Positions 19,140 through 26,587 of a DNA stretch of 64,000 nt are shown in pieces (position 1 is the first letter of the stretch; each line of letters opens with the position of its first letter). The stretch is from NCBI GenBank assembly GCA_029690005.1, contig CP121458.1:5103872-5167871 (forward strand), in the 5' to 3' direction. This DNA comes from Prescottella defluvii (GTDB taxonomy: Bacteria > Actinomycetota > Actinomycetes > Mycobacteriales > Mycobacteriaceae). A model generated the notes under the pieces. It did not search any database. It was not told the origin of the DNA and was given only the letters and a program-made list of their open reading frames with translations. A program made the translations under genes and the position numbers.

Positions 19140-20180
19140 TCAGTCGACGATCGCGCGCAGCTTCTCGATCAGGGCGACCCGTCCCGCGCGGTCGGCGGCC
19201 ATCGGCGTCACGTTGAGCGTCGTCACGCCGGCGGCGGCGAACGCCGCGACACGCTCCTTGACGAAGCTCTCGGTGCCGATGAGCGAGACGGCCCGGACGA
19301 GTTCGTCGGGCACGGCCGCGGCGGCCTCCTCCTTCTTGCCGGCCAGGTACAGGTCCTGGATCTTCTCGGCCTCTTCCTCGTAGCCGTAGCGGCACGCGAG
19401 GTCGTTGTAGAAGTTCTTGCCCTTGGCGCCCATGCCGCCGATGTACAGCGCCAGGTGGGGCTTGATCCACTGCAGCATCGGTTCGACGTCGTCGCCGATC
19501 GCCAGCGCCGGACCCGCGTAGATCTGCAGATCACCCAGCGCCGGGTCCCGCTTCGCCTTGCCGGCCGCGAGCGCCTCGCCCCACACCGACTCGGCCTTCT
19601 CCGGGTAGAAGAAGATCGGCTCCCAACCCTCCGCGATCTCGGCGGTCAGTGCCACGTTCTTCGGGCCCAGCGAGGCGATGACGATCGGGATCCGCTCGCG
19701 CACCGGGTGGTCGATCAGCTTCAGCGGCTTGCCCAGGCCCGTGCCCTGATCGGCGGGCAGCGGGACCTGGTAGTACTTGCCCTGGTAGTTGACCTTCTCG
19801 CGGCGCCACACCTGGCGGCAGATGTCGACCAGTTCGCGGGTGCGGCCGAGCGGGGCGTCGTACTTGACGCCGTGGAAGCCCTCGATCACCTGCGGACCCG
19901 ACGCCCCGATGCCCATCACGAACCGGCCGCCCGAGACGTAGTCCAGGCCGGCCGCGGTCATCGCGGTCAGGCTCGGGGTGCGGGTGTAGATCTGGAAGAT
20001 GCCCGACGCCAGCTCGATCTTCGACGTCCTGGCCGCCAGGTACCCCAGCTGGCTGACGGCGTCGAACGAGTACGCCTCGGGCACGAACACGATGTCCAGG
20101 CCCGCCCGTTCCAGGTCGGCGACCTCTTCGACGGTCTCCGCGAATCCTCCGCTGTAGTTCAAGCCCATTCCGATGCGCAC
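19140..20180 (-). CDS. LLM-class F420-dependent oxidoreductase
   Basis: 346 aa, intact. Luciferase-like TIM barrel: N-terminal MRIGMGLNYSGG, VPEAYSFDAVSQLGYLA, the conserved SGGRFVMGIGASGPQV and IVIASLGPKNVALTAEIAEGW, all typical of F420-dependent LLM proteins of mycolate actinobacteria. Substrate is unknown. Lies between two universal stress genes on the same strand, but separated from the downstream one by a terminator; 53 nt separate it from the upstream usp stop, so it may be read through from that gene. Confidence 0.85.
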   Translation of the reverse strand: MRIGMGLNYSGGFAETVEEVADLERAGLDIVFVPEAYSFDAVSQLGYLAARTSKIELASGIFQIYTRTPSLTAMTAAGLDYVSGGRFVMGIGASGPQVIEGFHGVKYDAPLGRTRELVDICRQVWRREKVNYQGKYYQVPLPADQGTGLGKPLKLIDHPVRERIPIVIASLGPKNVALTAEIAEGWEPIFFYPEKAESVWGEALAAGKAKRDPALGDLQIYAGPALAIGDDVEPMLQWIKPHLALYIGGMGAKGKNFYNDLACRYGYEEEAEKIQDLYLAGKKEEAAAAVPDELVRAVSLIGTESFVKERVAAFAAAGVTTLNVTPMAADRAGRVALIEKLRAIVD

Positions 20181-20233
20181 TGCGGCGACCCCATTCCGTG
20201 TTACCTGTGACGGACGTTACGACGAAGTGGACT

Positions 20234-21160
20234 CTACGACCGCTCTGGCCGGACCACCATCACCGGGCACTGCGCCTTCTGGACCAGTTCGTTGCTGGTC
20301 GAGCCGAGCAGCAGGCCACGGAAGCCGCCGCGGCCACGGCTGCCGACGACCACCAGCTGCGCCTTCTGCGACCACGCGAGCAGGTGGGTGCGCGGTCCGT
20401 CGATGTACAGCTCGCGCTGGACCTCCACGTCCGGGTACCGCTCGCACCACCCGGCGAGGCGTTCGGAGAGCACCTCGTGCTCGGCGTCCTCGAACGCGCG
20501 GGGGTCACGGATCGAGCTGCGCCCACCGGCGAGCGTCCCGTGCGGGGTGTCGCTCCACGCGTGGATCGCCACCAGCGGGACCCCGCGCTGCGCGGCCTCC
20601 TCGAACGCGACGCCCGTGGCCCGCTCGCTGGTGGGGCTGCCGTCGATGCCCACGACCACGGGTCCCTCCTGCGGGACCTGGCCGTCACGCTGGTGGACCA
20701 CCACGACCGGGCACACGCCGTGACTCGCGGCGTTGACCGCGGTCGAGCCGATGCCGCCGGCCGAACCGCTGCCGGACGCCCCGAGCACAAGAGCCCGCGA
20801 GTCCTCGGACAGCGACACCAGCCAGCGGGCGCCGCCCATCGTCGAGATCTCGGTGGAGATGTCCAGGTCGGCGGAGACCTCCCGGGCCACCGCGGCCGCG
20901 CGGGACAGGATCTCCTTGCCCTCGTCCTCCATCCAGTCGTAGATGCCGGCGACGTCGAGGTACGGCGCACCGTAGGTGTAGGGCGAGAAGTTCAGGGCGT
21001 GGATGATCCGCAGCGACAGGTTGCGGTCCGCGCACATCTGCGCGGCCCACCGGACGGCCGCTTCCGCGGCCTCCGACCCGTCGACGCCGACGATCACCGC
21101 GTTCGCGTCCCGTGCGATCGACGGTTCCTCGGCGCCGTGCTGCATGCCCTGTGCGGTCAT
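20234..21160 (-). CDS. Universal stress protein (tandem USP domains)
   Basis: 308 aa with two USP domains. Domain 1 begins VIVGVDGSEAAEAAVRWAAQ and has a degenerate nucleotide motif (LGASGSGSAGGIGSTAV); domain 2 begins VVVGIDGSPTSERATGVA and has a full one (GSRGRGGFRGLLLGSTS). Resembles DosR-regulon USPs of mycobacteria. ATG at 21160 follows GGTGAG; in-frame sequence further upstream is treated as leader. A strong DevR-like box lies at 21299-21318, about 140 nt before the start. Confidence 0.9.
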   Translation of the reverse strand: MTAQGMQHGAEEPSIARDANAVIVGVDGSEAAEAAVRWAAQMCADRNLSLRIIHALNFSPYTYGAPYLDVAGIYDWMEDEGKEILSRAAAVAREVSADLDISTEISTMGGARWLVSLSEDSRALVLGASGSGSAGGIGSTAVNAASHGVCPVVVVHQRDGQVPQEGPVVVGIDGSPTSERATGVAFEEAAQRGVPLVAIHAWSDTPHGTLAGGRSSIRDPRAFEDAEHEVLSERLAGWCERYPDVEVQRELYIDGPRTHLLAWSQKAQLVVVGSRGRGGFRGLLLGSTSNELVQKAQCPVMVVRPERS

Positions 21161-21298
21161 CCCGCTCACCCTCTTCCGTTTGCGACGAATCGGTGCGGCA
21201 AGTCGTGGTCGGTCCGCCCGGACCGAACCGATCGAGGTGCCGACTTCGACGTTAGTCACTCGGACCGCATTCCGTGGGGATGCATGAGTCCCGTGTAG

Positions 21299-21318
21299 TT
21301 CGGGACCAAAGTCCTGCC
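21299..21318. promoter_or_regulatory. DevR/DosR box before usp
   Basis: TTCGGGACCAAAGTCCTGCC matches 16 of 20 positions of the published DosR consensus TTSGGGACTWWAGTCCCSAA. A weaker half-site (TCGGGACTT) follows at 21334-21342, about 35 bp from the first, in the paired-box style of the DosR regulon. Both lie between the divergent usp and nsrR genes. Confidence 0.7.
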
Positions 21319-21373
21319 CCGCAGGGCCGGAAGTCGGGACTTCCTGGCGGGGCCCGAGATGCCCGTCACATTT

Positions 21374-21396
21374 AATTGGAGTCCCAGATTCCAATT
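21374..21396. promoter_or_regulatory. NsrR operator candidate
   Basis: A 23-bp 11-1-11 dyad with AATTGGA (21374-21380) and TCCAATT (21390-21396); 9 of 11 pairs match. It ends 15 nt before the nsrR ATG. The 11-1-11 symmetry is that reported for Streptomyces NsrR sites, which supports autorepression and NO-induced expression of nsrR-hmp. Confidence 0.7.
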
Positions 21397-21411
21397 TCCT
21401 ACTGTCGAGCC

Positions 21412-21871
21412 ATGCAGCTGACGCAGTTCACCGATCTGGGCCTGCGGATCGTCATGCGACTGGCCGCCGGGTCGACCACCGGATCCGCGGCGGCCCCGAG
21501 CACCCGCGCGATCGCCGACCAGCTGGCCGTGTCGTACACCCACGCCACGAAAGTGGTTGCGCGGCTGAGTGAACTCGGCGTCGTCACCACCCGCCGAGGC
21601 CGCGGCGGCGGCCTCGCGATCACCGAACTGGGGCGGTCGGCGTCGCTCGGCTGGCTGACCCGGCAGCTCGAAGGGCGACGGCGAGGTCGTGACGTGCGAG
21701 GGCGACAAACCCTGCCCGCTGCGCCGCGGCTGCCGACTGCGCTACGCACTGCGCGACGCCCAGAACGCCTTCTACGGCGCCCTGGACGCACTGACCGTCC
21801 GCGACCTGGCGGACGACTCCACTCGAGACGTGCTGCTGACGCTCACCGCGCCGGCAGTGAACGAACCGTAA
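21412..21871 (+). CDS. nsrR: Rrf2-family nitric oxide sensor NsrR
   Basis: Iron-sulfur repressor. Winged helix in residues 1-75 (QLTQFTDLGLRIVMRLA, TRAIADQLAVSYTHATKVV) and cluster ligands in CEGDKPCPLRRGC, spaced C-x5-C-x5-C as in actinobacterial NsrR. One extra G appears near 21676 (GAAGGGCGAC for GAAGGCGAC); removing it gives 152 aa. With the extra base the frame runs into hmp, which is an artefact. ATG at 21412. Directly upstream of hmp with a 23-nt gap, so one operon. Confidence 0.9.
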
Positions 21872-21894
21872 ACCCCGACCGACAGGAGAATCCG

Positions 21895-23118
21895 ATGCTC
21901 TCGGAGGCCTCGAAGGAAACCGTCCGCGCCACACTGCCCGCCGTGGGCGCCGCGATCGGCGACATCACGCCGCTGTTCTACCGCAAGATGTTCGACGCCC
22001 ATCCTGAGCTCGAGCGTGATCTGTTCAACCGGGGCAACCAGAGCCAGGGCGAGCAGCAGAAGGCACTGGCGGGGGCCATCGCCGCGTTCGCGACGCTGCA
22101 GCTCGACCCCGATCCCGCACGGGTCGAGACGATCCTGTCGCGCATCGCCCACAAGCACGCGTCGCTCGGCATCACCGCCGACCAGTACTGGATCGTGCAC
22201 AAGTACCTGTTCGAGGCGATCGTCGAGGTGCTCGGCGAAGCCGTCACGCCCGAGGTGGCCTCGGCGTGGGACGAGGTCTACTGGCTGATGGCCAACACCC
22301 TCATCGCGATGGAAGCCGGACTGTACGAGAAGGCCGGTGTCGAGGCGGGCGACGTGTGGCGCTCGGTCCGCGTCGTGCGCCGGGCACACCAGTCCGCGGA
22401 CACCGTCTCCTTCACGCTGGCGGCCGCCGACGGCTCCGCACTGCCGACGTTCGCGCCGGGCCAGTACATTTCGGTCGCCGTCCACCTGCCCGACGGCGCC
22501 CGCCAGATCCGGCAGTACAGCCTCGCGTGCGGACCCACCGACGCCGAGTGGCGGATCACCGTCAAGCGGATCGCGGGCCAGGCGCTGCCCGACGGCGCCA
22601 CCGCCCCCGCAGGCGAGGTGTCGAACTTCCTGTACGACAACGTCTTCGAGGGCGACGAGCTGACGGTGTCGTTGCCGTTCGGCGACCTGGTCCTGCCCGA
22701 CGACGACGCGCCGCTGCTGCTGGTCTCGGCCGGCATCGGCTGCACCCCGATGATCGGGATGCTCGAGCACCTCGCGTCCACCGAGGACAAGCGCAGCGTC
22801 TCGGTCCTGCACGCGGACCGCTCCGCCGCGCAGCACGCGCACCGTGCCGAGCTCACCGAACTGGTCGAGCGTCTGCCGTCCGGCGTGGTGCACCGCTGGT
22901 ACGAGGACATGGGTGCGCGCGACGCGTTCGCCGGAACCCGGTTGGGCCGTGCGGATCTGACCGACGTCACCCTCGAGCCCGGCACGCGCGCGTTCCTGTG
23001 CGGCCCGCTGCCGTTCATGCTGGCGATGAAGGAGTCCCTCGTCGCCCGGAACGTGCCGGAGGAGAACATCCACTACGAGGTGTTCGGCCCTGACAGCTGG
23101 GCCGGCGCCACCGCGTAG
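21895..23118 (+). CDS. hmp: Flavohemoglobin, nitric oxide dioxygenase
   Basis: 407 aa, intact. Globin domain (about 1-140) with proximal His in IAHKHASLGI; FAD domain with FAPGQYISVAV and RQYSLACG; NAD domain with VSAGIGCTPMIGML and FLCGPLPFM, ending in YEVFGPDSW. Oxidises NO to nitrate using O2 and NAD(P)H in the cytosol. AGGAG lies 7 nt before the ATG. Second gene of the nsrR-hmp operon, so derepressed by NO through NsrR. Ends at a 17-bp-stem terminator. Confidence 0.95.
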   Translation: MLSEASKETVRATLPAVGAAIGDITPLFYRKMFDAHPELERDLFNRGNQSQGEQQKALAGAIAAFATLQLDPDPARVETILSRIAHKHASLGITADQYWIVHKYLFEAIVEVLGEAVTPEVASAWDEVYWLMANTLIAMEAGLYEKAGVEAGDVWRSVRVVRRAHQSADTVSFTLAAADGSALPTFAPGQYISVAVHLPDGARQIRQYSLACGPTDAEWRITVKRIAGQALPDGATAPAGEVSNFLYDNVFEGDELTVSLPFGDLVLPDDDAPLLLVSAGIGCTPMIGMLEHLASTEDKRSVSVLHADRSAAQHAHRAELTELVERLPSGVVHRWYEDMGARDAFAGTRLGRADLTDVTLEPGTRAFLCGPLPFMLAMKESLVARNVPEENIHYEVFGPDSWAGATA

Positions 23119-23135
23119 CCACCCGGATCGGGACC

Positions 23136-23174
23136 CACCGACCGTCGGCGACATCACGTCGCCGACGGTCGGTG
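23136..23174 (+). terminator. Terminator after hmp
   Basis: Perfect 17-bp stem (23136-23152 with 23158-23174) and 5-nt loop ATCAC, 17 nt after the hmp stop. Confidence 0.85.
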
Positions 23175-23213
23175 TTCCCGGGCAACGCTGCCGGGAGTGA
23201 TCTACGGTGAGGT

Positions 23214-24235
23214 GTGGCCCGACCTCAGTTGATTCTCACGCCGCTGACACCCGCGGCGATCTTCCTCGTGCTCACCATCGACGAGGGCGGCGAGACCACC
23301 GCCCGCGACGTGCTCGCCGACGTGGACGGCCTGCGCAAGGCCGTCGGATTCCGGGTGCCCGATTCGGGATTGGTGTGCGTCACCTCCATCGGCTCGTCGG
23401 CATCGGACCGGTTGTTCGACGGCCCGCGCCCGGCGGAGCTGCACGAGTTCGTGGAGCTCGACGGCGCCAGGCACCGCGCGCCCGCGACACCTGGCGATCT
23501 GCTGTTCCACATCCGCGCGGTGTCGATGGACCTGTGCTTCGAGCTGGCGTCGAAGATCGTCGGACGGCTGCGCGGCGCCGCCACCGTCGTCGACGAGACC
23601 CACGGCTTCCGGTACTTCGAGCAGCGCGACCTGCTCGGCTTCGTCGACGGCACCGAGAATCCGAGGACGTCGAGGCGGCCGAGGCGGCCCTCGTCGGCGA
23701 CGACGACCCCGACTTCACCGGCGGCAGCTACGTGATCGTGCAGAAGTACCTGCACGACATGGATTCCTGGAACGCGATCTCCACCGAGGAGCAGGAGCGC
23801 GTCATCGGCCGCACCAAGCTCGACGACATCGAACTCGACGACGACGTCAAACCGTCCAATTCCCATGTCGCGCTGAACACCGTCACGGACGAGAACGGCG
23901 GCGAACGCCAGATCCTGCGGGTCAACATGCCGTTCGGCAGCCTCGGCGACGACGAGTTCGGCACCTACTTCATCGGGTACGCGGCCACACCCTCGATCAC
24001 CGAGGAGATGCTCCGCAACATGTTCGTCGGCAAGCCCGAGGGCAACACCGACCGCATTCTCGACTTCTCGACCGCCGTCACCGGTGGCCTGTTCTTCTCC
24101 CCCACCGTCGAGTTCCTCGACGACCTCCCGCCGGCGCCGGGGATCCGGCAGGCCGGCACCGAAGACGCGAGCCCGTCTCCCGCCGCTGACGGATCACTCG
24201 GAATTGGCAGTCTGAGAAGGAGTTCCACAAAATGA
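23214..24235 (+). CDS. DyP-type heme peroxidase, encapsulin cargo
   Basis: Dye-decolourising peroxidase with the catalytic GxxDG region (LLGFVDGTEN) and IVQKYLHDMDSWN. The proximal heme His is expected in SNSHVALN by family alignment. One base appears missing near 23660 (AATCCGAGGAC); restored length 340 aa. The C-terminal tail DGSLGIGSLRRSS is a classic cargo-loading peptide that docks in the encapsulin shell. GTG at 23214. Its TGA overlaps the encapsulin ATG by 4 nt. Acts inside the nanocompartment on peroxides; the natural electron donor is unknown. Confidence 0.92.
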
Positions 24236-25031
24236 ACAACCTCTATCGCGGTCTCGCCCCGATCACCGACGCCGCCTGGGCGTCGATCGAGGAGGAGGCG
24301 ACCCGAACCTTCAAGCGGCACATCGCGGGACGCACCGTCGTCGACGTTTCGGGCCCGCACGGCACCGACTTCTCCGCGGTCGGGCTCGGCCGCACCACGG
24401 CGATCGACGCCCGGCCTCCGGCGTGCTGGCCCGACAACGCCGCGTCGCCCCGCTGGTCGAGCTGCGCGTGCCGTTCACGCTGTCCCGTGAGGAGATCGAC
24501 AACGTCGAGCGCGGCGCGCAGGACGCCGACTGGGACGCCGTGAAGGAGGCCGCGAAGAAGATCGCGTTCGCCGAGGACCGCGCGATCTTCGAGGGCTACG
24601 CCGCGGCCGGCATCGAGGGCATCCGCGCGAGCTCGTCGAACCCGCCGCTGCGCCTGCCCGAGGACGTCCGCGACGTGCCCGAGGTGATCAGCCAGGCCCT
24701 GTCGGAGCTGCGGCTGGCGGGCGTCGACGGCCCGTACTCGGTGTTGTTGAGCGCCGAGGCGTACACACAGGTCAGCGAGACCTCCGATCACGGGTACCCG
24801 ATCCGCGAGCACATCCGGCGGCTCATCGACGGCGACATCATCTGGGCGCCGGCGATCGACGGGGCGTTCGTGCTGACCACCCGTGGCGGCGACTTCGACC
24901 TACAGATCGGCCAGGATCTGTCGATCGGCTACCTGTCGCACGACTCCGAGACGGTCGAGCTGTACTTCCAGGAGTCGCTCACGTTCCTCACCTACACCGG
25001 CGAAGCCTCGGTCGCGCTGACACCGCGATAG
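24232..25031 (+). CDS. Encapsulin shell protein (family 1)
   Basis: HK97-fold shell protein, 266 aa after restoring one base near 24412 (GACGCCCGGCCTCC). Diagnostic segments are MNNLYRGLAPITDAAWASIE at the N-terminus, RTVVDVSGPHG, and a C-terminal DLSIGYLSHDSETVELYFQE with SLTFLTYTGEAS. Closely matches the Cfp29/linocin M18 group. It forms an icosahedral protein compartment that encloses the DyP enzyme encoded just upstream. No iron-mineralising ferritin-like cargo is encoded in the window. Start ATG overlaps the dyp stop. Confidence 0.93.
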
Positions 25032-25077
25032 GACCGGCGCGACGCCCGAGTCCTTGCTCACACGGTGAAACGAGGGG

Positions 25078-25114
25078 TTGACAGCGGGGATGGGCAAAGG
25101 CTAGCCTAATCTGC
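25078..25114 (+). promoter_or_regulatory. Promoter with overlapping IdeR/DtxR-like iron box
   Basis: TTGACA (25078-25083) and TAGCCT (25102-25107) form a -35/-10 pair with 18-nt spacing. The segment 25096-25114 (AAAGGCTAGCCTAATCTGC) matches about 13 of 19 positions of the DtxR/IdeR consensus and covers the -10, so iron-loaded repressor would block it. The spacing to the GTG at 25169 suits a short leader. Confidence 0.5.
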
Positions 25115-25168
25115 GTTACCGAACGGTGATGTAGGACCCGGTCGCACCGGGTGTTAGGAGCAGCTTTC

Positions 25169-25416
25169 GTGATCGACGACCTGATCGAACTCGCATACGC
25201 CCAGAACGTCGTGCTCGAGACGCTGCCCTGCCCCGACGGCTGCGACGAGTACGTCCTCGCCCGCGCCGGCGCCGCGGCGACGGTCCGGTTGTGGGTGCGG
25301 CCCGACGGGCGCTTCTCGCGGGCGCTCGGCGACGAAGGCACGCTGAGCCTCGGCCAGGTCATGACCGTGTGCGGCCTCTCCTACGCCGCTCGCCGCGCAG
25401 CCACCCCGCCGCCTGA
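25169..25416 (+). CDS. Small protein of unknown function with CPDGC motif
   Basis: Not recognised. About 82 aa if one base is restored in the C run near 25400, giving a TGA at 25414-25416; uncorrected, the frame runs on through the terminator to 25519. GTG at 25169 follows AGGAG at 9 nt. Sequence starts MIDDLIELAYAQNVVLE and contains LPCPDGCDEYVLARAG and RLWVRPDGRFSRALGD. Its promoter carries a possible iron box, so the product may be made under iron limitation (inference). Next to the DyP/encapsulin pair but separated by its own promoter. Confidence 0.55.
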
Positions 25417-25432
25417 GTTTCGACCCGAACGC

Positions 25433-25470
25433 GAAAGTCCCCACCCGGTTCACGCCGGGCGGGGACTTTC
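25433..25470. terminator. Bidirectional terminator
   Basis: Stem of about 16 bp with one mismatch (25433-25448 with 25455-25470), A-rich on one side and T-rich on the other (AAAGTCC, GGACTTT), between the small gene and the convergent M23 peptidase. Confidence 0.8.
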
Positions 25471-25487
25471 TTCGTCTGGGGGTCGGC

Positions 25488-26315
25488 TCACATGGTGGCC
25501 GCGGCGCCGCGCCACGTGACCGCGACGCCGCGCTCCTCGAGCCACGACGACGGGTCGATCTTCGCGCCGTTCGCGTTCCAGACCTCGAAGTGCAGGTGCG
25601 GGCCGGTCGACTGGCCGCGATTGCCGACGGTTGCGATCTGCTGGCCCGCGACCACGTGCTGGCCGACAGCCACCTGGTAGTCGTTGACGTGGCCGTAGAT
25701 GGTGGTGGTGCCGTCGTCGTGCTTGACGCGCACCCAGAGACCGAATCCGGACGCCGGACCGGCGTCGACCACGACGCCGTCGGCGGCGGCGTAGACGGGG
25801 GTGCCGATCGGGGCCGCGATGTCGATGCCACCGTGATGGCTGCCCCAACGGGGACCGAAGTCGGAGGTCAGGGTGCCGGACACGGGCTTGACGGCGCGGG
25901 GCGTGTGCAGCGAGCCGAAGCTGGCCTCGGCCGCCGCGGTGAAGTCGTTGACTACCTGCTCGACCTGCGGCATACCGGCCGGGATCTCGAACGCCTTGAC
26001 GGAGTCGATCACCTGCTGTGCGGTGGGCGCCTGCGGCAGCGTGGGCAGCGCCGGGAGGGCGGGCAACTCGACGCCGGCCGGGAGCAGGCCCTCGGGAATC
26101 TGGAACTGCTGCGTGGTCGGGGCGGTGTCGGCGGCCGCGGATCCGGCGCCGAGCTGAGCTCCGGCGGTGAGGATGGCGCCCGTCGCGGCGGCGACGGTGG
26201 CGGCCTTCAGACCTGCGCCGGGACCGGAAGTTGCGTCGCGATGACGGCCCCGCTGGGCGGTCGGATCGATCTCGATGAGAAGGGCGTCGGAATCCGTCCG
26301 GCGATGGCGTCCCAC
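25488..26315 (-). CDS. Secreted M23 (LytM-type) peptidase
   Basis: 275 aa, intact. Long basic N-region, hydrophobic segment around residues 36-60 (KAATVAAATGAILTAGAQ) and a cleavage-like SAAAD, then a Pro/Leu-rich stalk. The C-terminal peptidase domain has the first zinc motif in HHGGIDIAAPIGTPVYAA and the second in GPHLHFEVW, so the metal site is complete. Hydrolyses peptidoglycan cross-bridges outside the membrane. GTG at 26315. The upstream region carries GGTAAC/GTTACC half-sites that could bind MtrA, known to regulate M23 peptidases in relatives. Confidence 0.88.
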   Translation of the reverse strand: MGRHRRTDSDALLIEIDPTAQRGRHRDATSGPGAGLKAATVAAATGAILTAGAQLGAGSAAADTAPTTQQFQIPEGLLPAGVELPALPALPTLPQAPTAQQVIDSVKAFEIPAGMPQVEQVVNDFTAAAEASFGSLHTPRAVKPVSGTLTSDFGPRWGSHHGGIDIAAPIGTPVYAAADGVVVDAGPASGFGLWVRVKHDDGTTTIYGHVNDYQVAVGQHVVAGQQIATVGNRGQSTGPHLHFEVWNANGAKIDPSSWLEERGVAVTWRGAAATM

Positions 26316-26386
26316 AGTCAGCTACCTCGTCAATCGTTTCTTCGGCCAAGAACTCCGCAGTGCACTCGATCTTGCTGCCGGGCCAA

Positions 26387-26422
26387 GGTAACAAATTCAT
26401 ATACGCGTTCGCCAGCGTTACC
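26387..26422. promoter_or_regulatory. GGTAAC...GTTACC inverted half-sites before M23 peptidase
   Basis: GGTAAC at 26387-26392 and GTTACC at 26417-26422 (24-nt spacer) lie in the 272-nt divergent region between the M23 peptidase and fdhF. GTAAC is the core of reported MtrA sites, though those are usually direct repeats. Confidence 0.3.
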
Positions 26423-26587
26423 TGTTCTTTATTTTCGGTCGAGACGGCGATCGATAGACTTTTCGGCATTCCGCCGCTGGCACGACCCCTCGTCTGCCAC
26501 CAGGCCCTTCGGAAGCAGCCCCGGCCGGGGGCGCGCCGTGGTGACGGAGCGCAATCGTGCGTGTCAGGCACCCAGGAGGTCGCGGCA

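Noticed and set aside
18115..19470. A longer N-terminal start for the universal stress protein
   Set aside because: The extension overlaps the LLM terminator and gene and has no homology; the ATG at 19011 has a good ribosome site.
21376..23118. An apparent NsrR-Hmp fusion protein
   Set aside because: One extra G near 21676 joins the frames. The nsrR C-terminus with its three Cys ligands is in another frame ending at 21871, and hmp has its own SD and ATG.
26316..26460. A c-di-AMP (ydaO-type) riboswitch before the M23 peptidase
   Set aside because: Such switches precede many actinobacterial wall hydrolases, but the conserved ydaO core could not be matched here. A covariance-model search would settle it.
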